In this document: positions 17,378-24,978 of the stretch, in pieces
Layout of the letters: every line of letters starts with the position of its first letter
How positions within the stretch are numbered: position 1 is the stretch's first letter
Source: Nocardioides islandensis
GTDB taxonomy: Bacteria > Actinomycetota > Actinomycetes > Propionibacteriales > Nocardioidaceae
Assembly (NCBI RefSeq): GCF_015352455.1
Contig: NZ_JADKPN010000008.1
Location: forward strand, 153,383 to 217,382
Length of the DNA: 64,000 nt
Direction of reading: 5' to 3'
The notes under the pieces: model-generated
The model's database searches: none
What the model saw: only the letters and a program-made list of their open reading frames with translations
Told to the model about the DNA's origin: nothing
Program-made: the position numbers and the translations under genes

Positions 17378-18034
17378 ATGAACTTCCGCCGCACCAAGAC
17401 CACGCTCCCCGCCCCCGGCGAGGCGCTGGCCGGCCGCCCCGAGCGCCCGTTCCACCTCGCCTCCCGCCACCTCGTGCTGGACGCGCCCGTCGAGACCCGG
17501 GACATCCCCGCTGGTCACGAGGTCGCGATCTTCGGCCTGGGCTGCTTCTGGGGTGCCGAGGAGCTCTACTGGCAGATCCCGGGGGTCTGGTCGACGTCGG
17601 TCGGGTACGCCGGCGGGCAGACCCGGAACCCGACGTACGAGGAGGTCTGCAGCGGTCGCACCGGCCACACCGAGGCCGTCCGCGTCGTGTTCGACCCGAA
17701 GGTCGTCGCGTACGCCGACCTGGTCAAGCGGTTCTTCGAGGTGCACGACCCGACCCAGGGCATGCGCCAGGGCAACGACGTCGGCACCCAGTACCGCTCC
17801 GCGATCTACGCCACGACGCCCGAGCAGGAGCAGACGGCGCGCGACCTCACCAAGGAGTACGGCGAGGAGCTCGCCCGCCGCGGTTTCGACGAGATCACCA
17901 CCGAGATCGAGCTGGTCGACGACGCCGACCCGGCGACGTACTACTACGCCGAGGACCACCACCAGCAGTACCTCTTCAAGAACCCGCACGGGTACCGCTG
18001 CCACGCGACGACCGGGGTGCCCTTCCCGGCCTGA
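17378..18034 (+). CDS. msrA: Peptide methionine sulfoxide reductase MsrA
   Basis: Reduces the S form of methionine sulfoxide in proteins and free methionine. 218 residues; active-site Cys56 in GCFWGAEE, followed by VSVGYAGG-type (TSVGYAGGQTRNPTYEEV) and the HDPTQGMRQGNDVGTQYRS block. The ending, YLFKNPHGYRCHATTGVPFP, supplies a resolving Cys. A full AAGGAGG ribosome site (17367-17373) lies 4 nt before the ATG at 17378, so this message has a leader, unlike many neighbours. Cytosolic, no signal peptide. Confidence 0.95.
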   Translation: MNFRRTKTTLPAPGEALAGRPERPFHLASRHLVLDAPVETRDIPAGHEVAIFGLGCFWGAEELYWQIPGVWSTSVGYAGGQTRNPTYEEVCSGRTGHTEAVRVVFDPKVVAYADLVKRFFEVHDPTQGMRQGNDVGTQYRSAIYATTPEQEQTARDLTKEYGEELARRGFDEITTEIELVDDADPATYYYAEDHHQQYLFKNPHGYRCHATTGVPFPA

Positions 18035-18058
18035 GGCCCGCGGCGGCATGCTGGCTCC

Positions 18059-18409
18059 ATGTCACTGGACCCGGTCGCGACCAACCCCGACCACTACAAG
18101 GTGGTCTTCGAGAACGACCGGGTCCGCGTGCTGGAGTACAGCGACCACCCGGGCCAGCGGACCACGCCGCACCACCACCCGGACAGTGTCATGTACACGC
18201 TCTCGTCGTTCCGCCGGCGTCTGGTCTCGGGGAACAGCGCCCGCGAGGTCGAGCTGGCGGCCGGCACGGTCGGTTGGCTGCCCGCTCAGGAGCACCACGG
18301 CGAGAACGTCGGCGACACCCCGACGCACGTCATCTTCGTCGAGCTGAAGGACGGTGCGACCGCCGCCGACGCCGAGGCGGCCCTCGGGCCCCGACAGCCG
18401 AGCCAGTAG
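18059..18409 (+). CDS. Small cupin-domain protein
   Basis: A 116-residue single-domain cupin. Metal-ligand motif 1 is in TTPHHHPDSVMYTLSSF and motif 2 in GTVGWLPAQEHHGENVG. It lies 24 bp after msrA and may share its transcript. The stop TAG at 18407-18409 is in the first unit of a 12-bp tandem repeat. There is no further stop in this frame up to and through the next gene, so suppression of one TAG would yield a cupin-YciI fusion. Function unknown. Confidence 0.8.
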   Translation: MSLDPVATNPDHYKVVFENDRVRVLEYSDHPGQRTTPHHHPDSVMYTLSSFRRRLVSGNSAREVELAAGTVGWLPAQEHHGENVGDTPTHVIFVELKDGATAADAEAALGPRQPSQ

Positions 18410-18462
18410 CCGGGCCAGCAGCCGGGCCAGCAGTCAGGCCAGTGGTCGAGCCAGCTGATGGC
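18403..18462. repeat. 12-bp tandem repeat, second locus
   Basis: Five units of the same consensus as 9758-9817 (CCAGTAGCCGGG, degenerating towards the end). The first unit again contains the TAG stop of the upstream plus-strand gene, preceded by a Gln codon. Confidence 0.85.
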
Positions 18463-18544
18463 TCGGCACCTGTCGGATCGTCCCCACCGCGTTCGTGGAG
18501 ATGATGGAGGCGGGCCGCTCGAGCCTGCCCGCGAAGGAGCCGAC

Positions 18545-18901
18545 ATGACGGAGTACCTCATCAAGTTCGACGACGAGTGGATCTCGCCGCACCTCACCGA
18601 GCCCGACTTCGTCGAGGCCGGCCTGCGGGTGCGGGAGCTGCGGCAGGAGATGCAGGAGGCCGGCGTCCTCGTCTTCACCGGCGGCCTGGACACCGAGGCG
18701 CCGGTGTTCAGCGTCGACGCGTCGAGCGGCGCGCCGGTGTTCACCGACGGCCCCTTCGCCGAGACCAAGGAGCACCTCGGCGGCATCTGCGTCGTCGACG
18801 TCGCCGACGAGGAGGCCGCTCGGCACTGGGCGGGGAAGGTCGCGGTCGCGTGCGGCTGGCCCCAGGAGGTCCACCTCTTCAGGCGTCGCACCGGGGCATG
18901 A
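18545..18901 (+). CDS. YCII-related (DGPF-domain) protein
   Basis: A 118-residue protein of the YciI-like ferredoxin-fold family, with the hallmark DGPFAETKEHLGG motif. In actinobacteria such proteins often accompany ECF sigma factors, but none is seen here. AAGGAG lies 6 nt before the ATG at 18545, which fixes the start even though the frame is open for 45 codons upstream, back to the cupin stop. Function unknown; YciI-type proteins may have dehydrohalogenase-like or regulatory roles. Confidence 0.82.
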   Translation: MTEYLIKFDDEWISPHLTEPDFVEAGLRVRELRQEMQEAGVLVFTGGLDTEAPVFSVDASSGAPVFTDGPFAETKEHLGGICVVDVADEEAARHWAGKVAVACGWPQEVHLFRRRTGA

Positions 18902-18926
18902 CGGTGGCGGGTGCCACGATGCCGGG

Positions 18927-19577
18927 ATGAGCGAAGAGGGCTGGCGTGAGTTCGTGGCGGCGGGGCTGGACGACTGGGCGGTGACGCACAGCGGGGCGGT
19001 GGCGGCCTACGTCGCCGACTCGCTGCCCGGTGCGGCGCGGCTGGCCGCCGCGGTGGCCGAGGTGCCCGGGCTCGATGGGTCGGGCGTCCTGCTCACCGCC
19101 GGCGACCGGCGGCTGACCGTGCGGCTGACGCGTGGCGTGTTCCAGGGCGAGGCCCACCACATCGAGCTCGCCCGGCGGATCTCGGAGGTGGCCCGCGAGC
19201 TCGGGGCGACGTCCGACCGCGCCGCCGTCCAGAGCGTGCAGATCACGGTCTCGGCGCGACCCGACGAGATCGACCTGGGCTTCTGGCGGGCGGTGCTGGG
19301 CTACGACCCACTGGCCGAGGACAACGGCATCGACCCCCTCGGCCACGGCTCGACCGTCTGGCTGCAGGAGCTCGACCCGGCCAAGCCGCTGCGGCACGCG
19401 ATGCACCTCGACGTCTCGGTGCCCCGCGACCAGGTCGAGGCGCGGCTGGCGGCCGCGCTGGCGGCGGGCGGACGCATCGTGTCGGTCGAGGATCTCGAGG
19501 CCAGCTGGATCATGGCCGACCGCGCCGGCAACAAGGTCTGCCTGGTCGCCTGGCCCGACGCCGGCATCGCCGGCTAG
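18927..19577 (+). CDS. Two-domain protein: pterin dehydratase-like plus VOC (glyoxalase-like) domain
   Basis: 216 residues. The first half (about 12-100) resembles 4a-hydroxytetrahydrobiopterin dehydratase in its order of elements (a DWxxxxxxxxA start, RRLTVRLTRGVFQGEAHHIELARRIS), but the usual HHPD catalytic stretch is replaced by DGSGVLLTAG, so it is probably not active as a dehydratase. The second half (about 108-212) is a VOC/glyoxalase fold (IDLGFWRAVLGYDPLAE, HLDVSVPRDQVEARLAAALAAGG). Such fusions are seen in actinobacteria without a known role. The stop overlaps the convergent MFS gene by 4 bp. Confidence 0.7.
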   Translation: MSEEGWREFVAAGLDDWAVTHSGAVAAYVADSLPGAARLAAAVAEVPGLDGSGVLLTAGDRRLTVRLTRGVFQGEAHHIELARRISEVARELGATSDRAAVQSVQITVSARPDEIDLGFWRAVLGYDPLAEDNGIDPLGHGSTVWLQELDPAKPLRHAMHLDVSVPRDQVEARLAAALAAGGRIVSVEDLEASWIMADRAGNKVCLVAWPDAGIAG

Positions 19578-20737
19578 GCGCGCGCGAGCCGCCGGGACGC
19601 CAGCACGGTGGCGGCGGCCAGCAGGCCGGCCAGGCCGCAGAGCGGCCAGAGCAACGCCGGCGCCGCGGCGTACACGGCCGTCCCCACCGGGCCGGCGAGC
19701 AGGGTGCCGGAGGTGGCCGCGCCGGTGTACAGCCCCTGGTACTGCCCGACGAGGTGGTCCGGCGCCGCGTCCAGCACGTGCGCGGTCGCGGTGGTCTTGT
19801 AGAGGATCTCCCCGGACGTCAGCACCACCATCGCCAGCACCGCGCTGGCGACGGACACCGGCAGCCCGAAGAGCGCGAAGCCGATGCCGACCAGCGCGTA
19901 GCCGGTGGCGATGATCGAGTACGACGACAGCCGCCGCAGCCGCAGGGCGACGGGCACCTCCAGCAAGAGGATCAGCCCGGAACCGACGGCGTTGAGGGCG
20001 GCGTACAGCGCCACCGGCTGGCCGGAGTCGCGCAGGTGCAGCGGCACGGTCGTGTAGAGCTGCCGGTAGACGAGGTCCACCACGACGATCGCCGGGAGCA
20101 GCCGCATCAGCGCCCGGTCGGCCCGCAGCGCGCGCAGCATGCCGACCGGCTCGGCGCCGGCCGCGTGTGCGACCCGGTAGGCGTTCTCGCGCGGGAGGAA
20201 CGGCGCGACGAGGTACCGGACGGCCAGGATCATCAGCCCCTCGACGACGAACAGGGCCGTCCAGCTCTGGAGGATGATCAGCGCGCCCAGCGGCGGCCCG
20301 ATGACGAAGCCGGCGTTGGACGCGGCGCGGCTGATGGCGATCGACGTACGCCGGTCCCCGCGGTCCACGGCCAGGGCGGCGAGCGCTCCGGTCGAGACAC
20401 CCTGGGTCGCGCCGAGGTACCAGAGCACCGGCATCCCGACCGCGAACGTCCAGGTCGGCGCCCACGGGATCGCCACGGTGCCGAGGCCGCCGACGGTCGA
20501 GGCGAGCAGCAGGACCGGCCGGTGGCCGAACCGGTCGCCCCAGTAGCCGCCGGTGAAGCTGCCGAGCAGCAGCCCGACGCCGGTCCCGCCGACGACGAGC
20601 CCGGCGGTCGTGACGGAGAGGTGGCGCGGGCCGGTCAGGTACAGCGTGAGGAACAGCATCGTGTAGCTGCTCGTCGAGCTGAGGAACCTGCCGCCGGCCA
20701 GGACCCAGACGAGGCGGGGTACGTGCCTCAGGTCCAC
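19574..20737 (-). CDS. MFS transporter
   Basis: 387 residues with about twelve predicted helices. The loop 2-3 signature GGYWGDRFGHRP is intact, and a basic loop separates the two halves (about 195-215). The family includes multidrug and metabolite exporters; no substrate can be assigned. Its GTG at 20737 directly follows the TAG of the upstream DinB gene, so it is the last gene of a TauE-DinB-DinB-MFS operon. Confidence 0.85.
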   Translation of the reverse strand: MDLRHVPRLVWVLAGGRFLSSTSSYTMLFLTLYLTGPRHLSVTTAGLVVGGTGVGLLLGSFTGGYWGDRFGHRPVLLLASTVGGLGTVAIPWAPTWTFAVGMPVLWYLGATQGVSTGALAALAVDRGDRRTSIAISRAASNAGFVIGPPLGALIILQSWTALFVVEGLMILAVRYLVAPFLPRENAYRVAHAAGAEPVGMLRALRADRALMRLLPAIVVVDLVYRQLYTTVPLHLRDSGQPVALYAALNAVGSGLILLLEVPVALRLRRLSSYSIIATGYALVGIGFALFGLPVSVASAVLAMVVLTSGEILYKTTATAHVLDAAPDHLVGQYQGLYTGAATSGTLLAGPVGTAVYAAAPALLWPLCGLAGLLAAATVLASRRLARA

Positions 20738-21265
20738 CTAGAGGTCCGTGGCGCCGTCGATCGACTCCCTGATCAGGTCCGCGTGGCCGGCGTGCCGGGC
20801 GTACTCCTCGACGAGGTGGACCAGGATCCAGCGCAGGGTCACGTGCATGCCGTGCCACTCCTGCTCGGCCACCAGGTCGAGCCCCTCCGGCGTTGCCAGT
20901 GCGGCGTCCAGGATGGCGTCGCTCTCGGCCACCGCCTCCTCGAAGCGCGACACCAACAGCTCCCACGGGTCATGGACGGCCGAGTTGAAGTCCCAGTCCG
21001 GGTCGCTCTCGTAGCCGTCCCCGACCCACGGGGCGTCCGGCAGGTCGTGCAGGGCCATCCGGAACCACCCGTGCTCGACCAGCGTGAGGTGCTTGAGGAT
21101 CCCGGCGAGCGTCAGCGTCGACGGGCCCAGGGTCGCCGCACGCTGCTCGTCGGTGAGGCCCTCGACCTGCCGCAGGATCGTCGCCCGGTAGAAGTCGACG
21201 AAGGCCCGCAGCATCCCCGCCTCGTCGCTCGCGGGCGGCGGGTCGGTCCTCGGGAACCGGCTCAC
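20738..21265 (-). CDS. DinB family (DUF664-type) protein, second copy
   Basis: A four-helix-bundle DinB/DUF664 protein of 175 residues, with potential metal-binding histidines in ILKHLTLVEHGWF and HLVEEYARHAGHADLIRE. DinB-fold proteins include thiol-dependent transferases using mycothiol or bacillithiol, relevant since mca shows that mycothiol is made here. It is a tandem paralogue of the upstream gene and overlaps its stop in GTGA. It was set to start at the GTG at 21265; the longer open frame is antisense noise. Confidence 0.82.
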   Translation of the reverse strand: MSRFPRTDPPPASDEAGMLRAFVDFYRATILRQVEGLTDEQRAATLGPSTLTLAGILKHLTLVEHGWFRMALHDLPDAPWVGDGYESDPDWDFNSAVHDPWELLVSRFEEAVAESDAILDAALATPEGLDLVAEQEWHGMHVTLRWILVHLVEEYARHAGHADLIRESIDGATDL

Positions 21266-21795
21266 TCCCCCACCTGCCCGTCGACCGCCTCGCGCAGCAG
21301 GTCCGCGTGCCCGTTGTGCCGGGCGTACTCCTCGATCATGTGCAGGACCACCCAGCGCAGGCTGAACGGCGTGCCCTCGCGGCGGCTCGGCATCGACGAC
21401 GTGGCGTCGAGTCCGCCCGCGGCCAGCCCGCGGTCGATCGCGGCGTCGGCCGCGGCCCGCGCGGAGTCGAAGATGCGGCGCAGCTCCTCGGGGCGGTCGT
21501 CCTTCGCGGAGTGGAGCTCCCAGTCGTCGTCCTCGTCGAACGCGCCGGCCGGCACCCAGTCGGGCTCGGTGTCGCGGCCCCCGAAGACCCGGCAGAACCA
21601 CCAGTCGTCGTTGAGCGCGGCGTGCTTGAGCAGACCGCCGAGGGTGAGCTCCGACGGAGGGTGGGTCCGGGACAGCTGCTCCTGGGTCAGCCCGTCGGTC
21701 TTCATGAGCAGGGTGTCGCGGTGGTAGTCGAGGTAGGCCCGCAGCGTCTCGGCTTCCGACGCCGCGAGCGGGGGGTCCGAGCGGTCCACAGCCAT
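21262..21795 (-). CDS. DinB family (DUF664-type) protein, first copy
   Basis: 177 residues, clearly paralogous to the next gene: both share LRAYLDYHRDTLL-type starts, a LTLGGLLKHAALNDDWW-like histidine segment and the ending HMIEEYARHNGHADLLREAVDG. The three histidines could bind a divalent metal. I chose the ATG at 21795 (MAVDRSDPP), which leaves 13 bp to the TauE gene upstream; another start at 21837 would overlap that gene. The duplicate pair suggests recent local duplication followed by divergence. Confidence 0.8.
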   Translation of the reverse strand: MAVDRSDPPLAASEAETLRAYLDYHRDTLLMKTDGLTQEQLSRTHPPSELTLGGLLKHAALNDDWWFCRVFGGRDTEPDWVPAGAFDEDDDWELHSAKDDRPEELRRIFDSARAAADAAIDRGLAAGGLDATSSMPSRREGTPFSLRWVVLHMIEEYARHNGHADLLREAVDGQVGE

Positions 21796-21808
21796 GGCGC
21801 GACGGTAG

Positions 21809-22597
21809 TCACCAGATCCCGAGCACGTCTCCCCCAATACGCACGACGAACCCCGACACCACCACGATGAAGAAGATCCGGACGAACGGCGCGCCCTTGG
21901 CGACCGCGGTCCGCGCGCCGACGTACCCGCCGACCAGGTTGCACGCGCCCATCACCAGCCCGGTCCGCCAGAGCACCTCGCCCTGGGGCACGAAGACGAC
22001 CAGCGCGGCGAGGTTCGTGGCCCAGTTCGCGATCCGGGCCTTGGCGGACGCCTCGAGGAACGAGTAGCCGAGCAGCCCGACCAGGCTGAACACGAAGAAG
22101 CTGCCGGTGCCCGGCCCGAGCGCGCCGTCGTAGAACCCGACGACCACGCCGACGCCGACGGCAGCCGCGGTGTGGTGACGGCCGGCGAACCGGAGCTCGG
22201 TCACCTCACCCAGGTCGGGCTTGAGCACGACGTACGCCCCGACCACGACCAGCGCCACCAGCACGATCGGGTCGAACGCCGACCGGGGGATGTGGCTGGC
22301 CGCGACGGCGCCGAGCGCCGACCCGAGGAACGCGAACACCATCAGCGGCAGGAACGTCCGTGGGTCAGGGCGGATCCGCCGGTAGTAGGTGAGGCTGCTG
22401 ACCGAGGTACCGCAGATGCCGGCCAGCTTGTTGGTGGCCAGGACCTGCACGGGCGACGCCCCGGGCAGCCCGATCAGCAGCGCCGGCAGCTGGATCAGCC
22501 CGCCGCCCCCGACCACCGCGTCGACGAACCCCGCGGCCAGCGCCGCCAGCGCGAGCAGCGCCAGCACGCCGTACGTCGGGTCGTCCACGTGCGCCAT
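21809..22597 (-). CDS. TauE/SafE family (TSUP) membrane permease
   Basis: 262 residues with about eight predicted helices in two homologous halves: VDAVVGGGGLIQLPALL near the start and GFYDGALGPGTGSFFVFSL in the middle, the paired Gly/Pro-rich motifs of sulfite/organosulfonate exporters. The substrate is unknown. It heads the operon with the two DinB genes and the MFS transporter. The region upstream holds an inverted pair of dispersed hairpin repeats rather than an obvious leaderless promoter. Confidence 0.87.
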   Translation of the reverse strand: MAHVDDPTYGVLALLALAALAAGFVDAVVGGGGLIQLPALLIGLPGASPVQVLATNKLAGICGTSVSSLTYYRRIRPDPRTFLPLMVFAFLGSALGAVAASHIPRSAFDPIVLVALVVVGAYVVLKPDLGEVTELRFAGRHHTAAAVGVGVVVGFYDGALGPGTGSFFVFSLVGLLGYSFLEASAKARIANWATNLAALVVFVPQGEVLWRTGLVMGACNLVGGYVGARTAVAKGAPFVRIFFIVVVSGFVVRIGGDVLGIW

Positions 22598-22613
22598 CTT
22601 CGCCAACACCACC

Positions 22614-22653
22614 CGCTGGTCGAGGAAGGCGCCCTGGCGCCTGTCACGAGACC
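22614..22653 (-). repeat. Dispersed hairpin repeat, copy 1 (reverse)
   Basis: Reverse orientation of the element GTCTCGTGAC - hairpin - CTCCTCGACCAGCG. The internal stem is AGGCGCC-ct-GGCGCCT. It faces copy 2 across 26 bp. Confidence 0.85.
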
Positions 22654-22679
22654 CTGCACGCCGTCGCTCTCCGGTGCGG

Positions 22680-22717
22680 GGTCTCGTGACGGTTGCTGCG
22701 CAACCTCCTCGACCAGC
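22680..22717 (+). repeat. Dispersed hairpin repeat, copy 2
   Basis: Forward orientation. The internal stem is GGTTGC-tgc-GCAACC between the constant flanks. It ends just before the -10 (CAGAAT, 22724-22729) of the next gene. Confidence 0.85.
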
Positions 22718-22735
22718 GGTGGGCAGAATGGCTCC

Positions 22736-23593
22736 GTGCGGATCGTGTCCCTCCTCCCCTCCACCACGGAGATCCTGTTCGCCATCGGCGCCGGCGACGA
22801 CGTGGTCGGGGTGACGTTCGAGTGCGACTACCCCGAGGAGGCGCGGACGCGCCGGATCGTCTCGACCAGCGCGATGCCGGAGGGGCTCACCCCGGGCGAG
22901 ATCGACGCGTACGTCGTCGGCGCCATGCAGCGCGGTGAGGACCTGTACCACCTCGACGAGGGCGCGCTGGCCGGGCTGGACGCCGACCTCGTGGTCACCC
23001 AGGACCTGTGCGCGGTGTGCGCGGTCGACGTGTCCGTGGTGGACGACGCGCTCGCGCACCTGGGCTGCACCGCCGAGGTGCTGACCGTCGACCCGCACAC
23101 GCTGGACGACGTCTTCGCCTCGATCGAGACCCTCGGCAAGGCGACCGGGCACGAGGAGGAGGCGGCCGACCTGGTGAGGTACCAGCGCCGGCAGCTGGCC
23201 GCGCTGTGGGGCTGGTCGGTCTCCCGGCGCAAGCCGCGCGTCATGTTCCTGGAGTGGACCGACCCGCCGTTCGCGCCCGGGCACTGGATCCCGGAGATGA
23301 TCGAGCTCGCCGGCGGCGTACCCCTGCTGGCGACACCCGGCGAGAAGTCCCGCCGGGTGACGTGGGAGGACGTGCACGCCGCCGAGCCGGAGCACATCGT
23401 GGTGGCACCCTGCGGCTACGACCGCGACGGCAGCCAGGCCCTGGCCGACCAGCTGGTCGCGAGCGGCGTGCTGCCGGCCGGCGTACCGGTGCACGCCGTG
23501 GACGCGAACGCCTCGTGGGCCCGTCCGGGGACCCGCCTGGTCGACGGTGTCGAGGAGCTGGCGAGGCTCCTGCACGCCGTTCGTCCGGCCTGA
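22736..23593 (+). CDS. BtuF-like (class III periplasmic-binding fold) protein without signal peptide
   Basis: 285 residues. The fold of vitamin B12/siderophore-binding proteins is clear: MRIVSLLPSTTEILFAIGAGDDVVGVT at the N-terminus, then EWTDPPFAPGHWIPEMIELAGG and a final IVVAPCGYD domain. There is no signal peptide or lipobox, and starting at the GTG (22736) leaves no room for one, so it is probably cytosolic. No ABC importer genes are adjacent. CAGAAT 6 nt upstream supports a leaderless start. It may handle corrinoids or another metal chelate inside the cell; that is inference. Confidence 0.8.
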   Translation: MRIVSLLPSTTEILFAIGAGDDVVGVTFECDYPEEARTRRIVSTSAMPEGLTPGEIDAYVVGAMQRGEDLYHLDEGALAGLDADLVVTQDLCAVCAVDVSVVDDALAHLGCTAEVLTVDPHTLDDVFASIETLGKATGHEEEAADLVRYQRRQLAALWGWSVSRRKPRVMFLEWTDPPFAPGHWIPEMIELAGGVPLLATPGEKSRRVTWEDVHAAEPEHIVVAPCGYDRDGSQALADQLVASGVLPAGVPVHAVDANASWARPGTRLVDGVEELARLLHAVRPA

Positions 23594-23596
23594 CCG

Positions 23597-23607
23597 GAGA
23601 CGGTCTC
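23597..23607. promoter_or_regulatory. Palindrome GAGAC-g-GTCTC before the ABC1 kinase gene
   Basis: A perfect 5-bp-arm palindrome directly after the stop of the BtuF-like gene. The surrounding 17 bp (TGACCGGAGACGGTCTC) match the sequence at 62857-62872 upstream of the aldo/keto reductase at 16 positions of 17 or nearly so, suggesting a shared regulator. Confidence 0.45.
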
Positions 23608-23631
23608 AGGTACGTCGGGGACAATGGGCCC

Positions 23632-23646
23632 GTGATGACCCCGTGA
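23632..23646 (+). CDS. Possible leaderless mini-ORF (4 codons) coupled to the ABC1 kinase gene
   Basis: GTG ATG ACC CCG TGA begins 6 nt after a -10-like GACAAT (23620-23625), and its stop overlaps the GTG start at 23643. If transcription begins at 23632, ribosomes would have to terminate and reinitiate to make the kinase. Speculative, but the spacing is exactly that of other leaderless starts in the window. Confidence 0.3.
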   Translation: MMTP

Positions 23647-24974
23647 CCGAGCTCCCGCGCAAGGCCGCCGTGCGCACGGCGCGACTGGCGGCGCTCCCGC
23701 TCGGGTACGCCGGCCGCACGGCGCTGGGGTTCGGCAAGCGGCTCGGCGGCAAGCCGGCCGAGGCGGTGCTGACCGAGGTGCAGCAGCGCACGGCCGAGCA
23801 GCTCTTCCGCACGCTCGGGGAGCTCAAGGGCGGCGCGATGAAGTTCGGCCAGGCCCTGTCGGTGCTGGAGGCCGCGCTGCCCGACGAGCTGGTCGCGCCG
23901 TACCGGGAGCACCTGACCGCGCTCCAGGACTCCGCGCCGGCGATGCCGGCGGCGATGGCCTACGAGGAGATCGAGGACGCCCTGGGCCCCGACTGGCGCG
24001 ACCTGCTGGTCGAGATGGACGAGAAGGCTGCGGCCGCCGCGTCGATCGGCCAGGTGCACCGCGGCCGGTGGCACGACGGTCGCGAGGTCGCCATCAAGGT
24101 GCAGTACCCCGGCGCCGCCCAGGCACTGCTCGGCGACCTGAAGCAGATCGCCCGGGTCGCCAAGGGCGTCGCACCCGTCTTCCCGGGCATCGACATCAAG
24201 CCGCTGGTCGAGGAGGTCCAGGCCCGCGCCGCCGACGAGCTGGACTACCGGCTCGAGGCCGAGGCGCAGGCCGCGTTCGCCGACGCCTTCCGCGGGGACC
24301 CCGAGATCGTGGTCCCGGAGGTGGTGGCCTTCGGCGAGCGGGTGCTCGTGAGCGAGTGGATGGAGTCACCCTCGTCGCTGGCGTCGGTGATCCGCTCGGG
24401 TTCCCAGGAGGAGCGTGACCACTACGGCGAGCTGCTCGTCCGCTTCCTGTTCGCGGGCCCGGCCCGCACCGGGATGCTGCACGCGGACCCGCACCCCGGG
24501 AACTTCCGGATCCTGCCGACCGACGACGGCTTGCCCGGCCGCCTCGGCGTGCTCGACTACGGCGCCGTGGCCCGCCTCCCGGAGCGCTCGCTGCCCGCGG
24601 CCCTCGGCCGGCTCATGCGCCTGGTCGCCGACCAGGACCCCGACGCGCTGCTGGAGGGCCTGCGCCGCGAGGGGTTCGTCAAGGAGAACATCCGGGTCGA
24701 CCCGCAGGACGTCTTCGACTACCTGGCACCGTTCGTGGAGCCGACCCGCGTCGAGCGGTTCCGGTTCTCGCGCGAGTGGATGCGCGAGCAGTTCGACCGG
24801 GTCAACAACCCGCGCTCCCCGTCGTACACCGTGACGACGAAGATCAACCTGCCGCCGGCGTACCTGCTGATCCATCGCACCTGGCTCGGCGGCATCGGCC
24901 TGCTGAGCCAGCTCGAGGCGGAGGCGCCGTTCAAGGCCATCCTCGAGGAGTCGCTGCCGGGGTTCGCGCCCTGA
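23643..24974 (+). CDS. ABC1/UbiB (AarF) family atypical kinase
   Basis: 443 residues. The family KxGQ motif is in LKGGAMKFGQALS, the Ala-rich nucleotide loop is AAAAASIGQVHRG, the VAIK-type lysine is in REVAIKVQYPG, and the metal and catalytic elements are HADPHPGNF and LDYGAVA. UbiB proteins support ubiquinone synthesis in proteobacteria; in menaquinone-using actinobacteria the role is unsettled. No membrane helix is evident, unlike E. coli UbiB. The GTG start is set by frame, just after the stop of the BtuF-like gene. Confidence 0.88.
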   Translation: MTELPRKAAVRTARLAALPLGYAGRTALGFGKRLGGKPAEAVLTEVQQRTAEQLFRTLGELKGGAMKFGQALSVLEAALPDELVAPYREHLTALQDSAPAMPAAMAYEEIEDALGPDWRDLLVEMDEKAAAAASIGQVHRGRWHDGREVAIKVQYPGAAQALLGDLKQIARVAKGVAPVFPGIDIKPLVEEVQARAADELDYRLEAEAQAAFADAFRGDPEIVVPEVVAFGERVLVSEWMESPSSLASVIRSGSQEERDHYGELLVRFLFAGPARTGMLHADPHPGNFRILPTDDGLPGRLGVLDYGAVARLPERSLPAALGRLMRLVADQDPDALLEGLRREGFVKENIRVDPQDVFDYLAPFVEPTRVERFRFSREWMREQFDRVNNPRSPSYTVTTKINLPPAYLLIHRTWLGGIGLLSQLEAEAPFKAILEESLPGFAP

Positions 24975-24978
24975 TCGG

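Noticed and set aside
18407..18409. TAG decoded as pyrrolysine
   Set aside because: No pyl genes are visible, and a good ribosome site precedes the downstream gene; simple termination is far more likely.
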